In this document: piece by piece, positions 13,452 to 19,401 of the stretch | Layout: each line of letters starts with the position of its first letter | Position numbering within the stretch: the first letter of the stretch is position 1 | From: DASZVN01 sp035547055 | GTDB taxonomy: Bacteria; Pseudomonadota; Alphaproteobacteria; Rhizobiales; Methylopilaceae | Length of the DNA: 21,852 bases | Assembly (NCBI GenBank): GCA_035547055.1 | Contig: DASZVN010000187.1 | Span: 1 to 21,852, forward strand | Reading direction: 5' to 3' | Translations under genes and position numbers: made by a program | The notes under the pieces: model-generated | Databases searched by the model: none | Seen by the model: only the letters and a program-made list of their open reading frames with translations | What the model was told of the DNA's origin: nothing

Positions 13452-13496
13452 GTCGTCCGATCTCGCATGATGCTCGCGCAGTGAGCTTGACTTCGA

Positions 13497-13600
13497 ATGT
13501 CATCCCGGCCGGAGCGAAGCGAGAGCCGGGATCCGGGATCAAGCGCCGCGGGGCGACCGGATCCCGGATCGCGGCTGCGCCACGTCCGGGACGACAACCG
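13497..13600. repeat. Intergenic palindromic repeat, GTCATCCCGGCCGGAGCG family
   Basis: The segment GTCATCCCGGCCGGAGCG (from 13499) with AGCCGGGATCCGGGATC is partly inverted in GACCGGATCCCGGATCGCGG and GTCCGGGACGAC. It could fold into a long imperfect hairpin. It is related to 8760-8860. It lies between g8 and g9, directly downstream of the terminator at 13622-13658. Confidence 0.8.
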
Positions 13601-13621
13601 AGAGATCAAGCTCTCGCGCGA

Positions 13622-13658
13622 AAGAAAAAGGCCCCCGCCGGACGCGCCGGCGAGGGCC
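13622..13658 (-). terminator. Intrinsic terminator after the head/connector genes
   Basis: On the minus strand GGCCCTCGCCGG (13658-13647) and CCGGCGGGGGCC (13641-13630) form a 12-bp stem with one U-G pair and a 5-base loop. TTTTTCTTT follows. It lies 50 bases past the DUF3168 stop and would end transcription between the head-completion and tail-tube genes. Confidence 0.85.
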
Positions 13659-13707
13659 AGGGAGGGTCCGAAGCAGCGCCCGGAAGACGCCGCCGCGGGG
13701 AGGAAGC

Positions 13708-14112
13708 TCAGGCGGGCTCGGTCAGAGCCCGAAATTGCAGCGAGGCGGTGCGGGTGCGTCCGCCCGCGTTCCGCTTCGCCTCGGTCGAGAGCCAGCGCAG
13801 GTCGGCGACGCGGTAGCCCGCGGGTGCGAGATCGCTCGCCGTCACCGCGGCGACGATGCCCTCGGCGGCGTTCAGCACCTCGGCGAGGCCGCCCTGCCGC
13901 GACCACACGTCGACGGTCAGGCGATGCTCCTCGCTCGGCTCGTCGGTGGTGCCGACGTTCCGCGAGGCGACGCCGGACAGGACGACATAGGGTGTCGCCA
14001 CCGCGCCGGGCACCTCGTCGTAGATCTTGGCGCCGCCGAGAATCGTCGCGAGCGCGGCATCGCCCGCGAGGCGCTGGTGGAGCGCCGCGCGCAGCGCGAG
14101 CGCCGCGCTCAC
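13708..14112 (-). CDS. DUF3168 tail terminator/completion protein (g8, rcc01690-like)
   Basis: This 134-aa protein has the DUF3168 pattern: LRAALHQRLAGDAALATILG, GAKIYDEVPGAVATPYVVLS, EEHRLTVDVWSRQGGLAEVL, then the C-terminal GGRTRTASLQFRALTEPA. In RcGTA this protein caps the tail and joins it to the head. The start is GTG at 14112, which overlaps the stop of the preceding small gene (GTGA). An intrinsic terminator lies directly downstream. Confidence 0.92.
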   Translation of the reverse strand: MSAALALRAALHQRLAGDAALATILGGAKIYDEVPGAVATPYVVLSGVASRNVGTTDEPSEEHRLTVDVWSRQGGLAEVLNAAEGIVAAVTASDLAPAGYRVADLRWLSTEAKRNAGGRTRTASLQFRALTEPA

Positions 14113-14312
14113 CGCGGCAGGTCCCGCATCTCGGCCGGGGCGACGGCGCCGCCGGGCCAGGCTTCGCTGCCGAGCGGCCAGTCGGCCCTGTCGGCGCGGA
14201 CGATGACGCGGGCGGGCCGGATCTGCAGCAGCGCCTCGGCGCGGCGCGCCGCGTTGAGCCCGATCCGCCGCGAGGCCTGGTCGAAGCCGTCGAGGTCGAG
14301 CGTCAGTCTCAT
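14109..14312 (-). CDS. Small protein of unknown function between g7 and g8
   Basis: A 67-aa protein starting MRLTLDLDGFDQASRRIGLN, with AARRAEALLQIRPARVIVRA after it. It is basic, and the N-terminus resembles the start of HK97 gp10-type proteins (a beta-strand, then DGFDQASRRI helix), but it is far shorter than that family (>100 aa). It starts in an ATGA overlap with the adaptor stop and ends in a GTGA overlap with the DUF3168 gene, so it is translated as part of a coupled trio. RcGTA has no gene at this place. It may be a reduced HK97-gp10-like head-tail protein; I do not recognise it with certainty. Confidence 0.65.
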   Translation of the reverse strand: MRLTLDLDGFDQASRRIGLNAARRAEALLQIRPARVIVRADRADWPLGSEAWPGGAVAPAEMRDLPR

Positions 14313-14641
14313 GCCGTCATCTCCTCGGCGAGCACCAGCACGAAGCGCTCGCTCGCGGTCGCCAGAAAGGAACGTGGTTCGTAGAGCGAGGTTCCGCGCT
14401 GCAGCCGGTGCTGCGTGGTGAGCGCCGCCGGCGGCCGCATCACGATGCGATGCGTGACGGTCTGGCCGGCCTGCGCCGCGGCATAGCGCGCCGCGGCCGA
14501 CACCGGTTCGATCGCGGCCCAGGCGTCGCCGGCCGCGCTCCAGCTCCGCACGACGCCGCCGGCGCCGTCGTCGGTCTCGACCGGCGCAAGGATGGTGACG
14601 CGATGCCTGAGCCGGCCGAGGCGGATGTCGTCGGAGGACAT
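14309..14641 (-). CDS. Phage head-tail adaptor/stopper (g7, rcc01689-like)
   Basis: The 110-aa protein carries the SPP1 gp16/HK97 gp9-type adaptor pattern: LGRLRHRVTILAPVETDDGA, GGVVRSWSAAGDAWAAIEPV, AAQAGQTVTHRIVMRPPA, then ASERFVLVLAEEMTA. It forms a ring below the connector and helps retain DNA. The ATG at 14641 has a strong AGGAG 6 bases upstream. Eighteen bases separate it from the connector stop, and it overlaps the next gene by 4 bases. Confidence 0.92.
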   Translation of the reverse strand: MSSDDIRLGRLRHRVTILAPVETDDGAGGVVRSWSAAGDAWAAIEPVSAAARYAAAQAGQTVTHRIVMRPPAALTTQHRLQRGTSLYEPRSFLATASERFVLVLAEEMTA

Positions 14642-14659
14642 GCGGTTCTCCTACAGCCG

Positions 14660-15223
14660 CTACAGCCGCGGCAGGCGGTAGGGCGCGAGCAGCGCCGACG
14701 CCGCGCGCGGAATGGCCGGCTCGGCGCCGGGAGTGCCGAGCTCGTCGCGATGGCCGTACCAGTGGCCGATCATCAGCCGCATCGCCTCGACCAGCGGCGC
14801 CGGCACGTCGGCCGCGCCGCCATAGCCCGCGACGAGGTCGAAGCGGATGCCGGCGAAGCCGCGGCTCGCCGGCCGGTCGAGCGCAAGAAGGCGCGGCGGC
14901 AGGCTCGCGGCATCGAGGGTGACGGTCGCGGGATCGATCGCGATCGCGGTGCCGTCGCCCGCGATCACCGCAGCGGCGGCAAGCGAAGCGACGGGTGCGA
15001 GCGGCACCGACACGAGGCCGCCCGGCGGCCAGCAATCGAGCGTGAGCCGCCAATTCTGCGTGACCAGCACGCGCCCGGTGAGCGCCTCGACCTGGAGGCG
15101 CGCCGCGACGATCAGCGCGCGCACGAGGTCGTCGTCCGTGTCCTGGTCGAGCTTGAGCCAGCCCTTGGCATCGTCGAGCGCGACCGGCTCCTCCGCCGGC
15201 GGCGCGAGAAGGGAAAGGGACAT
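14660..15223 (-). CDS. Phage head-tail connector, gp6-like (g6, rcc01688-like)
   Basis: The 187-aa protein starts MSLSLLAPPAEEPVALDDAK with GWLKLDQDTDDDLVRALIVA, the classic connector N-terminus. It continues with ARLQVEALTGRVLVTQNWRL, GIRFDLVAGYGGAADVPAPL, then EAMRLMIGHWYGHRDE. It builds the ring between portal and adaptor. The ATG at 15223 is the family start; the open frame upstream is repeat-derived. The gene ends in a 9-base tandem duplication (CGGCTGTAG twice), giving two in-frame amber codons, the second of which contributes to the ribosome site of the adaptor gene. Confidence 0.93.
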   Translation of the reverse strand: MSLSLLAPPAEEPVALDDAKGWLKLDQDTDDDLVRALIVAARLQVEALTGRVLVTQNWRLTLDCWPPGGLVSVPLAPVASLAAAAVIAGDGTAIAIDPATVTLDAASLPPRLLALDRPASRGFAGIRFDLVAGYGGAADVPAPLVEAMRLMIGHWYGHRDELGTPGAEPAIPRAASALLAPYRLPRL

Positions 15224-15254
15224 GGGAGAGCTTTCTCTGGTCCGCGTGTCGCAC

Positions 15255-15352
15255 CCTCCGTCATGCCCGGGCCAGGCCCGGGCATCCACGAGTCGGGAAG
15301 CGCTGCGGCGGGAAGAAGTCGTGGATGGCCGGGACAAGCCCGGCCATGACGG
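15255..15352. repeat. Intergenic palindromic repeat, GTCATGCCCGGGC family
   Basis: Starting near 15261, GTCATGCCCGGGCCAGGC and GCCCGGGCATCCACGA form a small hairpin. GTCGTGGATGGCCGGGAC with AAGCCCGGCCATGACG (15319-15351) forms the inverted partner. The two halves are complementary overall (CGTCATG...CATGACG). It fills the gap between capsid and connector genes. A relative is at 19080-19180. Confidence 0.85.
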
Positions 15353-15364
15353 CGCGTTGCCTCG

Positions 15365-16627
15365 TCAGCTTGCGCTGAACTTCAGGAGCTTGATGGCGTC
15401 GTAGTCCTGGATGCCGCCGCCGACGCGCTTGGTGGTGTAGAAGAGGACGTACGGCTTGGCCGAATAGGGATCGCGCAACACGCGCACCCCAAGACGATCC
15501 AGCACGAGATAGCCGCGGCGGAAATCGCCGAACGCCACCGCGAGCGCGCCCGAGCCGACGTCCGGCATGTCCTCGGCCTCGGTCACCGGGAAGCCGAGCA
15601 CCGTCGCGGCGCCGCCGGACTGCGCCGGCGGCAGCCAGAGATAATTGCCGTCGCCGTCCTTGAGCTTGCGGATCGCCGCCTGGGTGCGCCGGTTCATCAC
15701 GAAGCGGGCGTTCTGGCGATAGCCGGCCTTGAGCGCATAGACGAGGTCGATCAGGACGTCCGACGGGTTCGACCCGGCGAACGCGCCGTCGGCGCCGGTC
15801 GCGACGTAGCCGAGCTTGCCCCAGGTCCACGACGCCTCGGCGACCGTGGTGGCGGCGAGAAAGCCGGTCGGCTTGTTCGTGCCGTCGCCGCTGACGAAGG
15901 CGGTCGTCTCCTGCGCCGCGAAGGCGGTCTCGACCTCGCTCGCGATCCACTGGTCGAGGTCAACCGCGTTGTCGTCGAGCAGCGCCTGCGTCGCCGCCGG
16001 CATGGCGTAGAGCTCCATCGCCGGGAACTGCAGCTCGGCCAGCGTCGGCGTGTCGGTCTGCGGCCGCGAGGCGGTCTCGCCGACCCAGCCGGCGGCGAAG
16101 CCGTCGGTCGCGAACGGCTTCTTGAACACCGCCGCGGAAATCGTCTGCACCCCGGCGATGGCACGGATCGGCGACAGCTCGGAGAGGCGGGTGCCGATCT
16201 CGCGCGCGGTCTCGTCGGGCACGAGATAGCCGCCGTCGGGCCCGCTGCCGACCGACATCGCCTTGGTGTCGAGCCTGAGCATCGCCGATGCGTCGCCGCG
16301 GCGGACATAGGCCTCGAACGCCGCCTTGCGCTCGCGCGCCTGGGCGCCGACGCGGGCCTCGGCGTCGCCCAGCGCCGGGCGCCGCGCCTTCAGCGCCAGC
16401 TCGTCGAGGACCTGCTTGTGGCGGTCGAGCGCGGCGTCGATCCGCGTGAGCTTCTCCTCGGTCAGGACGTCCGGCGCGAGGCGCGCCTCGATCTCGGCGA
16501 GGCGCTGGTCGTTGGCGTCGCGATAGGCCTCGAAGGCGCGCGCGAAGGCATCGTAGGCGTCGGCCTCGGCGCCCGGCCAGGCCTGCGCCGCCTTCACCTC
16601 GGGCGCGACGGGAATGGTTGTGGTCAT
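15365..16627 (-). CDS. HK97-fold major capsid protein (g5, rcc01687-like)
   Basis: This 420-aa protein has an N-terminal helical delta/scaffold region (residues ~20-120, EEKLTRIDAALDRHKQVLDE, RERKAAFEAYVRRGD). The mature capsid domain starts near residues 122-137 (MSVGSGPDGGYLVPDE). Family segments follow: SPIRAIAGVQTISA, ASEVETAFAAQETTAFVSGD, GTNKPTGFL, RFVMNRRTQAAIRKLKDGDG, and the C-terminal GGGIQDYDAIKLLKFSAS. The delta region is expected to be removed by the protease encoded upstream. The ATG at 16627 has AAAGGA 7-8 bases upstream. The gene is flanked on both sides by intergenic repeats. Confidence 0.97.
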   Translation of the reverse strand: MTTTIPVAPEVKAAQAWPGAEADAYDAFARAFEAYRDANDQRLAEIEARLAPDVLTEEKLTRIDAALDRHKQVLDELALKARRPALGDAEARVGAQARERKAAFEAYVRRGDASAMLRLDTKAMSVGSGPDGGYLVPDETAREIGTRLSELSPIRAIAGVQTISAAVFKKPFATDGFAAGWVGETASRPQTDTPTLAELQFPAMELYAMPAATQALLDDNAVDLDQWIASEVETAFAAQETTAFVSGDGTNKPTGFLAATTVAEASWTWGKLGYVATGADGAFAGSNPSDVLIDLVYALKAGYRQNARFVMNRRTQAAIRKLKDGDGNYLWLPPAQSGGAATVLGFPVTEAEDMPDVGSGALAVAFGDFRRGYLVLDRLGVRVLRDPYSAKPYVLFYTTKRVGGGIQDYDAIKLLKFSAS

Positions 16628-16649
16628 GCGGGGTCCTTTCGTTGGAGGA

Positions 16650-16756
16650 AAGCGCGAATAGCGAATAGCGAATGATGAGTTGTTAGTAGTGAGTATGAAA
16701 TGGTCCACTAGGTAGGCCACTTCTCTATTCTCTATTCTCTATTCTCTATTCTCTAT
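16650..16756. repeat. Intergenic repeat with (GCGAATA)n arm and five TTCTCTA tandem units
   Basis: On the plus strand, GCGCGAATAGCGAATAGCGA (from about 16651) faces five perfect 7-base units TTCTCTA (16721-16755) followed by TTC. On the minus strand the tandem reads GAATAGA repeated. The two arms are roughly complementary (GAATAG against CTATTC). It belongs to the same family as 12355-12507. It lies between protease and capsid genes. Confidence 0.85.
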
Positions 16757-16769
16757 TCATGATTTTTCA

Positions 16770-17252
16770 TCAGAACGACTTCACCGCCGCTACCTTGGCT
16801 CCGGGCAGCATCGGGAAGGTCACGACCGAGATCTCCCAGAGGTCGACCCGCTCGAGCCGGCGGATGCCGGCGCGGTCGCGGCGGGCGCGTTCGGCCTTGA
16901 AGCCGATCGAAAGCCCGTCGACGGCGCCCTGGCGGAGCAGCGCCAGCACCTCGCGGGCGCGGCCGACGCCGAGCGCGAGCCGGCCTTCGACCCAGAGGCC
17001 GCGGACGTCCTCGCGGATGGCCTCCCAGGTGCCGATCGGCTCGCCCGGGTCGTGCTGGAACAGCATGCGGATGCCCCGCGCGCCCCGCGTTCGCAGCGAG
17101 GCGGCGAAGGCGCCGGGCACGACCAGGTCGCCGCCGAGGTCGATCGCGCCGAACAGGCTGGCATAGCCGGCGATGGTCCCGCCCGGCGCGAGGACCCGCG
17201 GCGGGACCGCCGCCCGCTTGGTCTCGGCCACGGGCGTCCACGGAAGATGCAT
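16770..17252 (-). CDS. HK97-family prohead protease (g4, rcc01686-like)
   Basis: At 160 aa it has the S78-type prohead protease pattern: GGTIAGYASLFGAIDLGGDL, VVPGAFAASLRTRG, MLFQHDPGEPIGTWEAI with the catalytic His (residue ~67), GAVDGLSIGFKA with the catalytic Ser (~115), and LWEISVVTFPML with the Glu (~140). It trims the delta domain of the capsid protein during head maturation. The ATG at 17252 is preceded by GAGGT. The open frame extends further upstream but is antisense to the secreted-protein gene. It is divergent from that plus-strand gene (149 bases), so the protease-capsid block needs a promoter within 17253-17400. Confidence 0.94.
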   Translation of the reverse strand: MHLPWTPVAETKRAAVPPRVLAPGGTIAGYASLFGAIDLGGDLVVPGAFAASLRTRGARGIRMLFQHDPGEPIGTWEAIREDVRGLWVEGRLALGVGRAREVLALLRQGAVDGLSIGFKAERARRDRAGIRRLERVDLWEISVVTFPMLPGAKVAAVKSF

Positions 17253-17400
17253 CGGGACCTCGACTTGGCTGGTGAGCGGCGATCGGCGGTTGCCGCGGGA
17301 ACTGATCCGATCCGAAGCGCATTCCAGGCGGTGCGACAGCGCATGGCGCCGCCGCAGGCGTGCCGCCGGCCGTTTGCCGGCCGCTGCAGAGAGAAACCGA

Positions 17401-17733
17401 ATGTCTCGACTTGCCCGCGCAACGGCGCGGGCGGCGGTGCTAGGCGCCGTCGCCGCGCTCAGTCTGCCGGCGCACGCGGAGGGGGACCGCGCGTCCTGGT
17501 TCCACAGCCTCAGGCAGCCGGCGACCGGCATGTCGTGCTGCGACATCGCCGACTGCCACGCCACCCAGGCCGATTGGCGGCAGGGCGGCTGGTGGGCCAA
17601 GGTCGACGGCGAATGGGAGCCGGTGCCCGGCGAAAAGCTTCTGAAGAAGACCTCGATCGACGGCCAGGCCTATGTCTGCTCCGGCCCCGAGCACGTGATC
17701 TACTGCTTCGTTCCGCCGGTGCTCGGGATGTGA
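17401..17733 (+). CDS. Secreted small Cys-rich protein of unknown function
   Basis: A 110-aa protein with a clear signal peptide (residues 1-26, AVLGAVAALSLPAHA, cleavage after AHA). The mature part holds five cysteines in SCCDIADCHAT and QAYVCSGPEHVIYCF, plus several Trp residues (WRQGGWWAKVDGEWEPV). The pattern 'GMSCCDIADC' is familiar from uncharacterised exported alphaproteobacterial proteins; I cannot assign a function. The ATG at 17401 has a weak purine-rich site (GAGAGAAA). It is on the plus strand between the RES toxin gene (convergent) and the protease gene (divergent), where RcGTA has no such gene. A hairpin just after the stop may serve as a terminator. Confidence 0.8.
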   Translation: MSRLARATARAAVLGAVAALSLPAHAEGDRASWFHSLRQPATGMSCCDIADCHATQADWRQGGWWAKVDGEWEPVPGEKLLKKTSIDGQAYVCSGPEHVIYCFVPPVLGM

Positions 17734-17736
17734 CCT

Positions 17737-17812
17737 GTAGGTGGGCATCGAGGAAATCGATGCCCACCTCAGGCGTCGATCGTGGGCATCGCCGCTGGCG
17801 GTGCCGACCCTA
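17737..17812. repeat. Intergenic hairpin/repeat, GTAGGKTGGGCA family
   Basis: GGTGGGCATCG (17740-17750) and CGATGCCCACC (17758-17768) form a perfect 11-bp stem with a 7-base loop, directly after the secreted-protein stop. A third half-copy, GTGGGCATCGCCGCTGGCG, and CCCTAC follow. It overlaps the 3' end of the converging RES gene. There is no U-tract, so it is listed as a repeat rather than a terminator. Confidence 0.8.
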
Positions 17813-18562
17813 CGGGCCGAACAACGGCTTCAGCCGCGCATCCTGCGCGAAATCCGCGAGCGGAAACGCCAGCGCCACGCGGCGGGGAAACTCGCGCGCG
17901 GCGCGGACGCCGTCGCGGCGCGTCAGCACCGACCAGGTCTGCCATGCACGCGGCGCCTTGGCGGCGAACGCGGCCGGCGTGAGCAGCGCCACGTTCGCCC
18001 TTCCCGCCGGGTCGCGGACCGAGCGGTAGCGCAGCGCGGCGACGCCGGCCTCCCGCGCCGCCGCGGCCAGCGCCTGGCACGGCGGATAGTCCGAGACATG
18101 CTCCCAGGTCGCGTGGTCGCGCTCGAGCGGCGGCTTCGTCAGGTCGAGCGCGCGGGCCGCCCGGCAAGGCACGCGGAACGCGGTGTGCTCGACCGGCCGC
18201 GCCGGCGGCGCCATCGCGGGCGACTCGGCGAGAAGCAAGAGGCGGCGGAAGGCGAGCTCGGCCAGCGCCGTCTCGACCGCCTCCGACGCATAGAACACGC
18301 CCGGCGTCAGCCCCGGCGGCCGGAAGCGCGAGCCGGCCGGATAAGGCCGGTAGCGGAACGGCGCTGCCAAAAGATAGTGCAATCCCTCCGCCTCGGGCGG
18401 CAAAGGCGGCTTCGCCTCCTCGATCAATTCCTCGAGGACGGCCTGCTCCTCCAAGGTGTCGACGATCCGCATGGTGGCGGCGCGGTGCTGCGCCTCGACC
18501 ACGCGCCAGAGGTCGCCGGCGAAGGCCCGCGCCTCAGACGACAGCGCGGCGGGCGTCCACAT
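17810..18562 (-). CDS. RES-domain toxin (MbcT/ParT-like)
   Basis: The 250-aa protein opens with AGDLWRVVEAQHRAATMRIV. It holds the RES core: RYRPYPAGSRFRPPG, GVFYASEAVETALAELAFRR (conserved Arg, Glu and Ser that name the fold) and, later, DYPPCQALAAAAREAGVAAL with RYRSVRDPAGRANVALL. Characterised RES toxins degrade NAD+ and arrest the host. The start is uncertain. ATG 18562 (MWTPAALS) overlaps the antitoxin by 29 bases; GTG 18586 is an alternative; neither has a clear ribosome site, consistent with translational coupling. It lies between portal and protease genes of the GTA cluster. No disrupting change is seen. Confidence 0.88.
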   Translation of the reverse strand: MWTPAALSSEARAFAGDLWRVVEAQHRAATMRIVDTLEEQAVLEELIEEAKPPLPPEAEGLHYLLAAPFRYRPYPAGSRFRPPGLTPGVFYASEAVETALAELAFRRLLLLAESPAMAPPARPVEHTAFRVPCRAARALDLTKPPLERDHATWEHVSDYPPCQALAAAAREAGVAALRYRSVRDPAGRANVALLTPAAFAAKAPRAWQTWSVLTRRDGVRAAREFPRRVALAFPLADFAQDARLKPLFGP

Positions 18563-18929
18563 AGGTCGCGGCGTCGACGAGGCCACCCACGGTCTGGATC
18601 AGCGCGAGCGGCGTCCGTCCGGCGAGCGCCGTGTTCGGCCCGCGAAGCCACGAGCGCGCGGCCTGATCGTCGCCGCCGGTGATGGCGTCGAGCCCGCGGA
18701 ACAGGCGCAGCAGGAGCTGCGCCAGCTCGAACGGCTTGGTGCCCTCCGCCAGCACGAAGGCCCCGCGCTTCAGCCGCGACACCGACGGCTCCGACACGCC
18801 GACGATCTTGGCCAGGGTGGCGTTGGTCAGCCCGAGATGATCCGCCGCCCGCCCGAGCGCCTTCGCCAGCACGAGCTCGCGCCGGCTGGCGGAGGGTTCC
18901 TGCGGCGCGGGGGCGAGGCGGATCGCCAT
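18534..18929 (-). CDS. Xre/MbcA-type antitoxin of the RES toxin
   Basis: A 131-aa antitoxin. An N-terminal helix-turn-helix (LGRAADHLGLTNATLAKIVG, then VSEPSVSRLKRGAFVL, residues ~25-60) precedes the DUF2384-type C-terminal domain (AARSWLRGPNTALAGRTPLA, then LIQTVGGLVDAATYVDA) that binds RES toxins. It neutralises the toxin and represses the operon. The start ATG at 18929 has GGAG 5 bases before it. The longer frame (to 18998) lacks a ribosome site and crosses the operator. It overlaps the toxin start. Confidence 0.9.
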   Translation of the reverse strand: MAIRLAPAPQEPSASRRELVLAKALGRAADHLGLTNATLAKIVGVSEPSVSRLKRGAFVLAEGTKPFELAQLLLRLFRGLDAITGGDDQAARSWLRGPNTALAGRTPLALIQTVGGLVDAATYVDARRAVV

Positions 18930-18950
18930 GTCTTCTCCAGAAAGGAACAT

Positions 18951-18978
18951 GCTTATGTCTTTCCTTGGAAAGATAAGC
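18951..18978. promoter_or_regulatory. Operator-like palindrome upstream of the Xre antitoxin
   Basis: GCTTAT-gt-CTTTCC-tt-GGAAAG-ATAAGC is an almost perfect 28-base dyad 21 bases upstream of the antitoxin start. An extra half-site AAAGGA lies at 18941. This is the expected position for autorepression by the HTH antitoxin. I see no convincing -35/-10 pair around it. Confidence 0.6.
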
Positions 18979-18984
18979 TTGACA

Positions 18985-19401
18985 TCGATCACGCGCAACC
19001 CCCGCCGTCATGCCCGGCCTTGGGCCACGGCTGTCCGGTTTAGATCATGCCGCACAAAAGTTGCATTCTGTCATCGGACCTCGCGCAACGCTCGTCATGC
19101 CCGGACTTGGTCCGGGCATCCACGCCTTCGGCGCCTTCCCAAAAGTCATGTGGCCAGGACAGGCCCGGCCATCCATGACGATCCGGGGTTGCTCTTCGAC
19201 CTGATCGTTACAACCGTTCTTGCTTAACCGGACAGCCGTTGGCTTGGCCCGGCCATGACCGAGGCCTCTGCTCATTGATCGCTGATCATGCTCACCCTTC
19301 GGCCCATAACTCGCCGCCTGACGGCGGAGGGTGGGCATCGGCGGAGCCGATTGCCACGACCGGCGTCGCCGTGGGCAAGCTTCGCTTGCCCACCCTACGG
19401 C
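18985..19401. repeat. Gene-free region with several palindromic repeats between portal and Xre/RES
   Basis: No gene is seen in this stretch. It contains TGCCCGGACttgGTCCGGGCA (19099-19119) flanked by CGTCATG and CATGACG arms (19094-19180), of the family found at 15255-15352. It also holds AGGGTGGGCA (19328-19337) with TGCCCACCCT (19387-19396), enclosing a perfect GTGGGCAAGC-ttc-GCTTGCCCAC hairpin (19371-19393), of the family found at 8204-8281. At 19291-19317 there is a near copy of the portal 3' end. Confidence 0.8.

Noticed and set aside
16721..16755. Possible CRISPR-like or microsatellite array
   Set aside because: The units are 7 bases without spacers, so this is a simple tandem repeat and not CRISPR.
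17253..17600. N-terminal extension of the prohead protease
   Set aside because: The extension is antisense to the secreted-protein gene and lacks family sequence; ATG 17252 has GAGGT in front of it.
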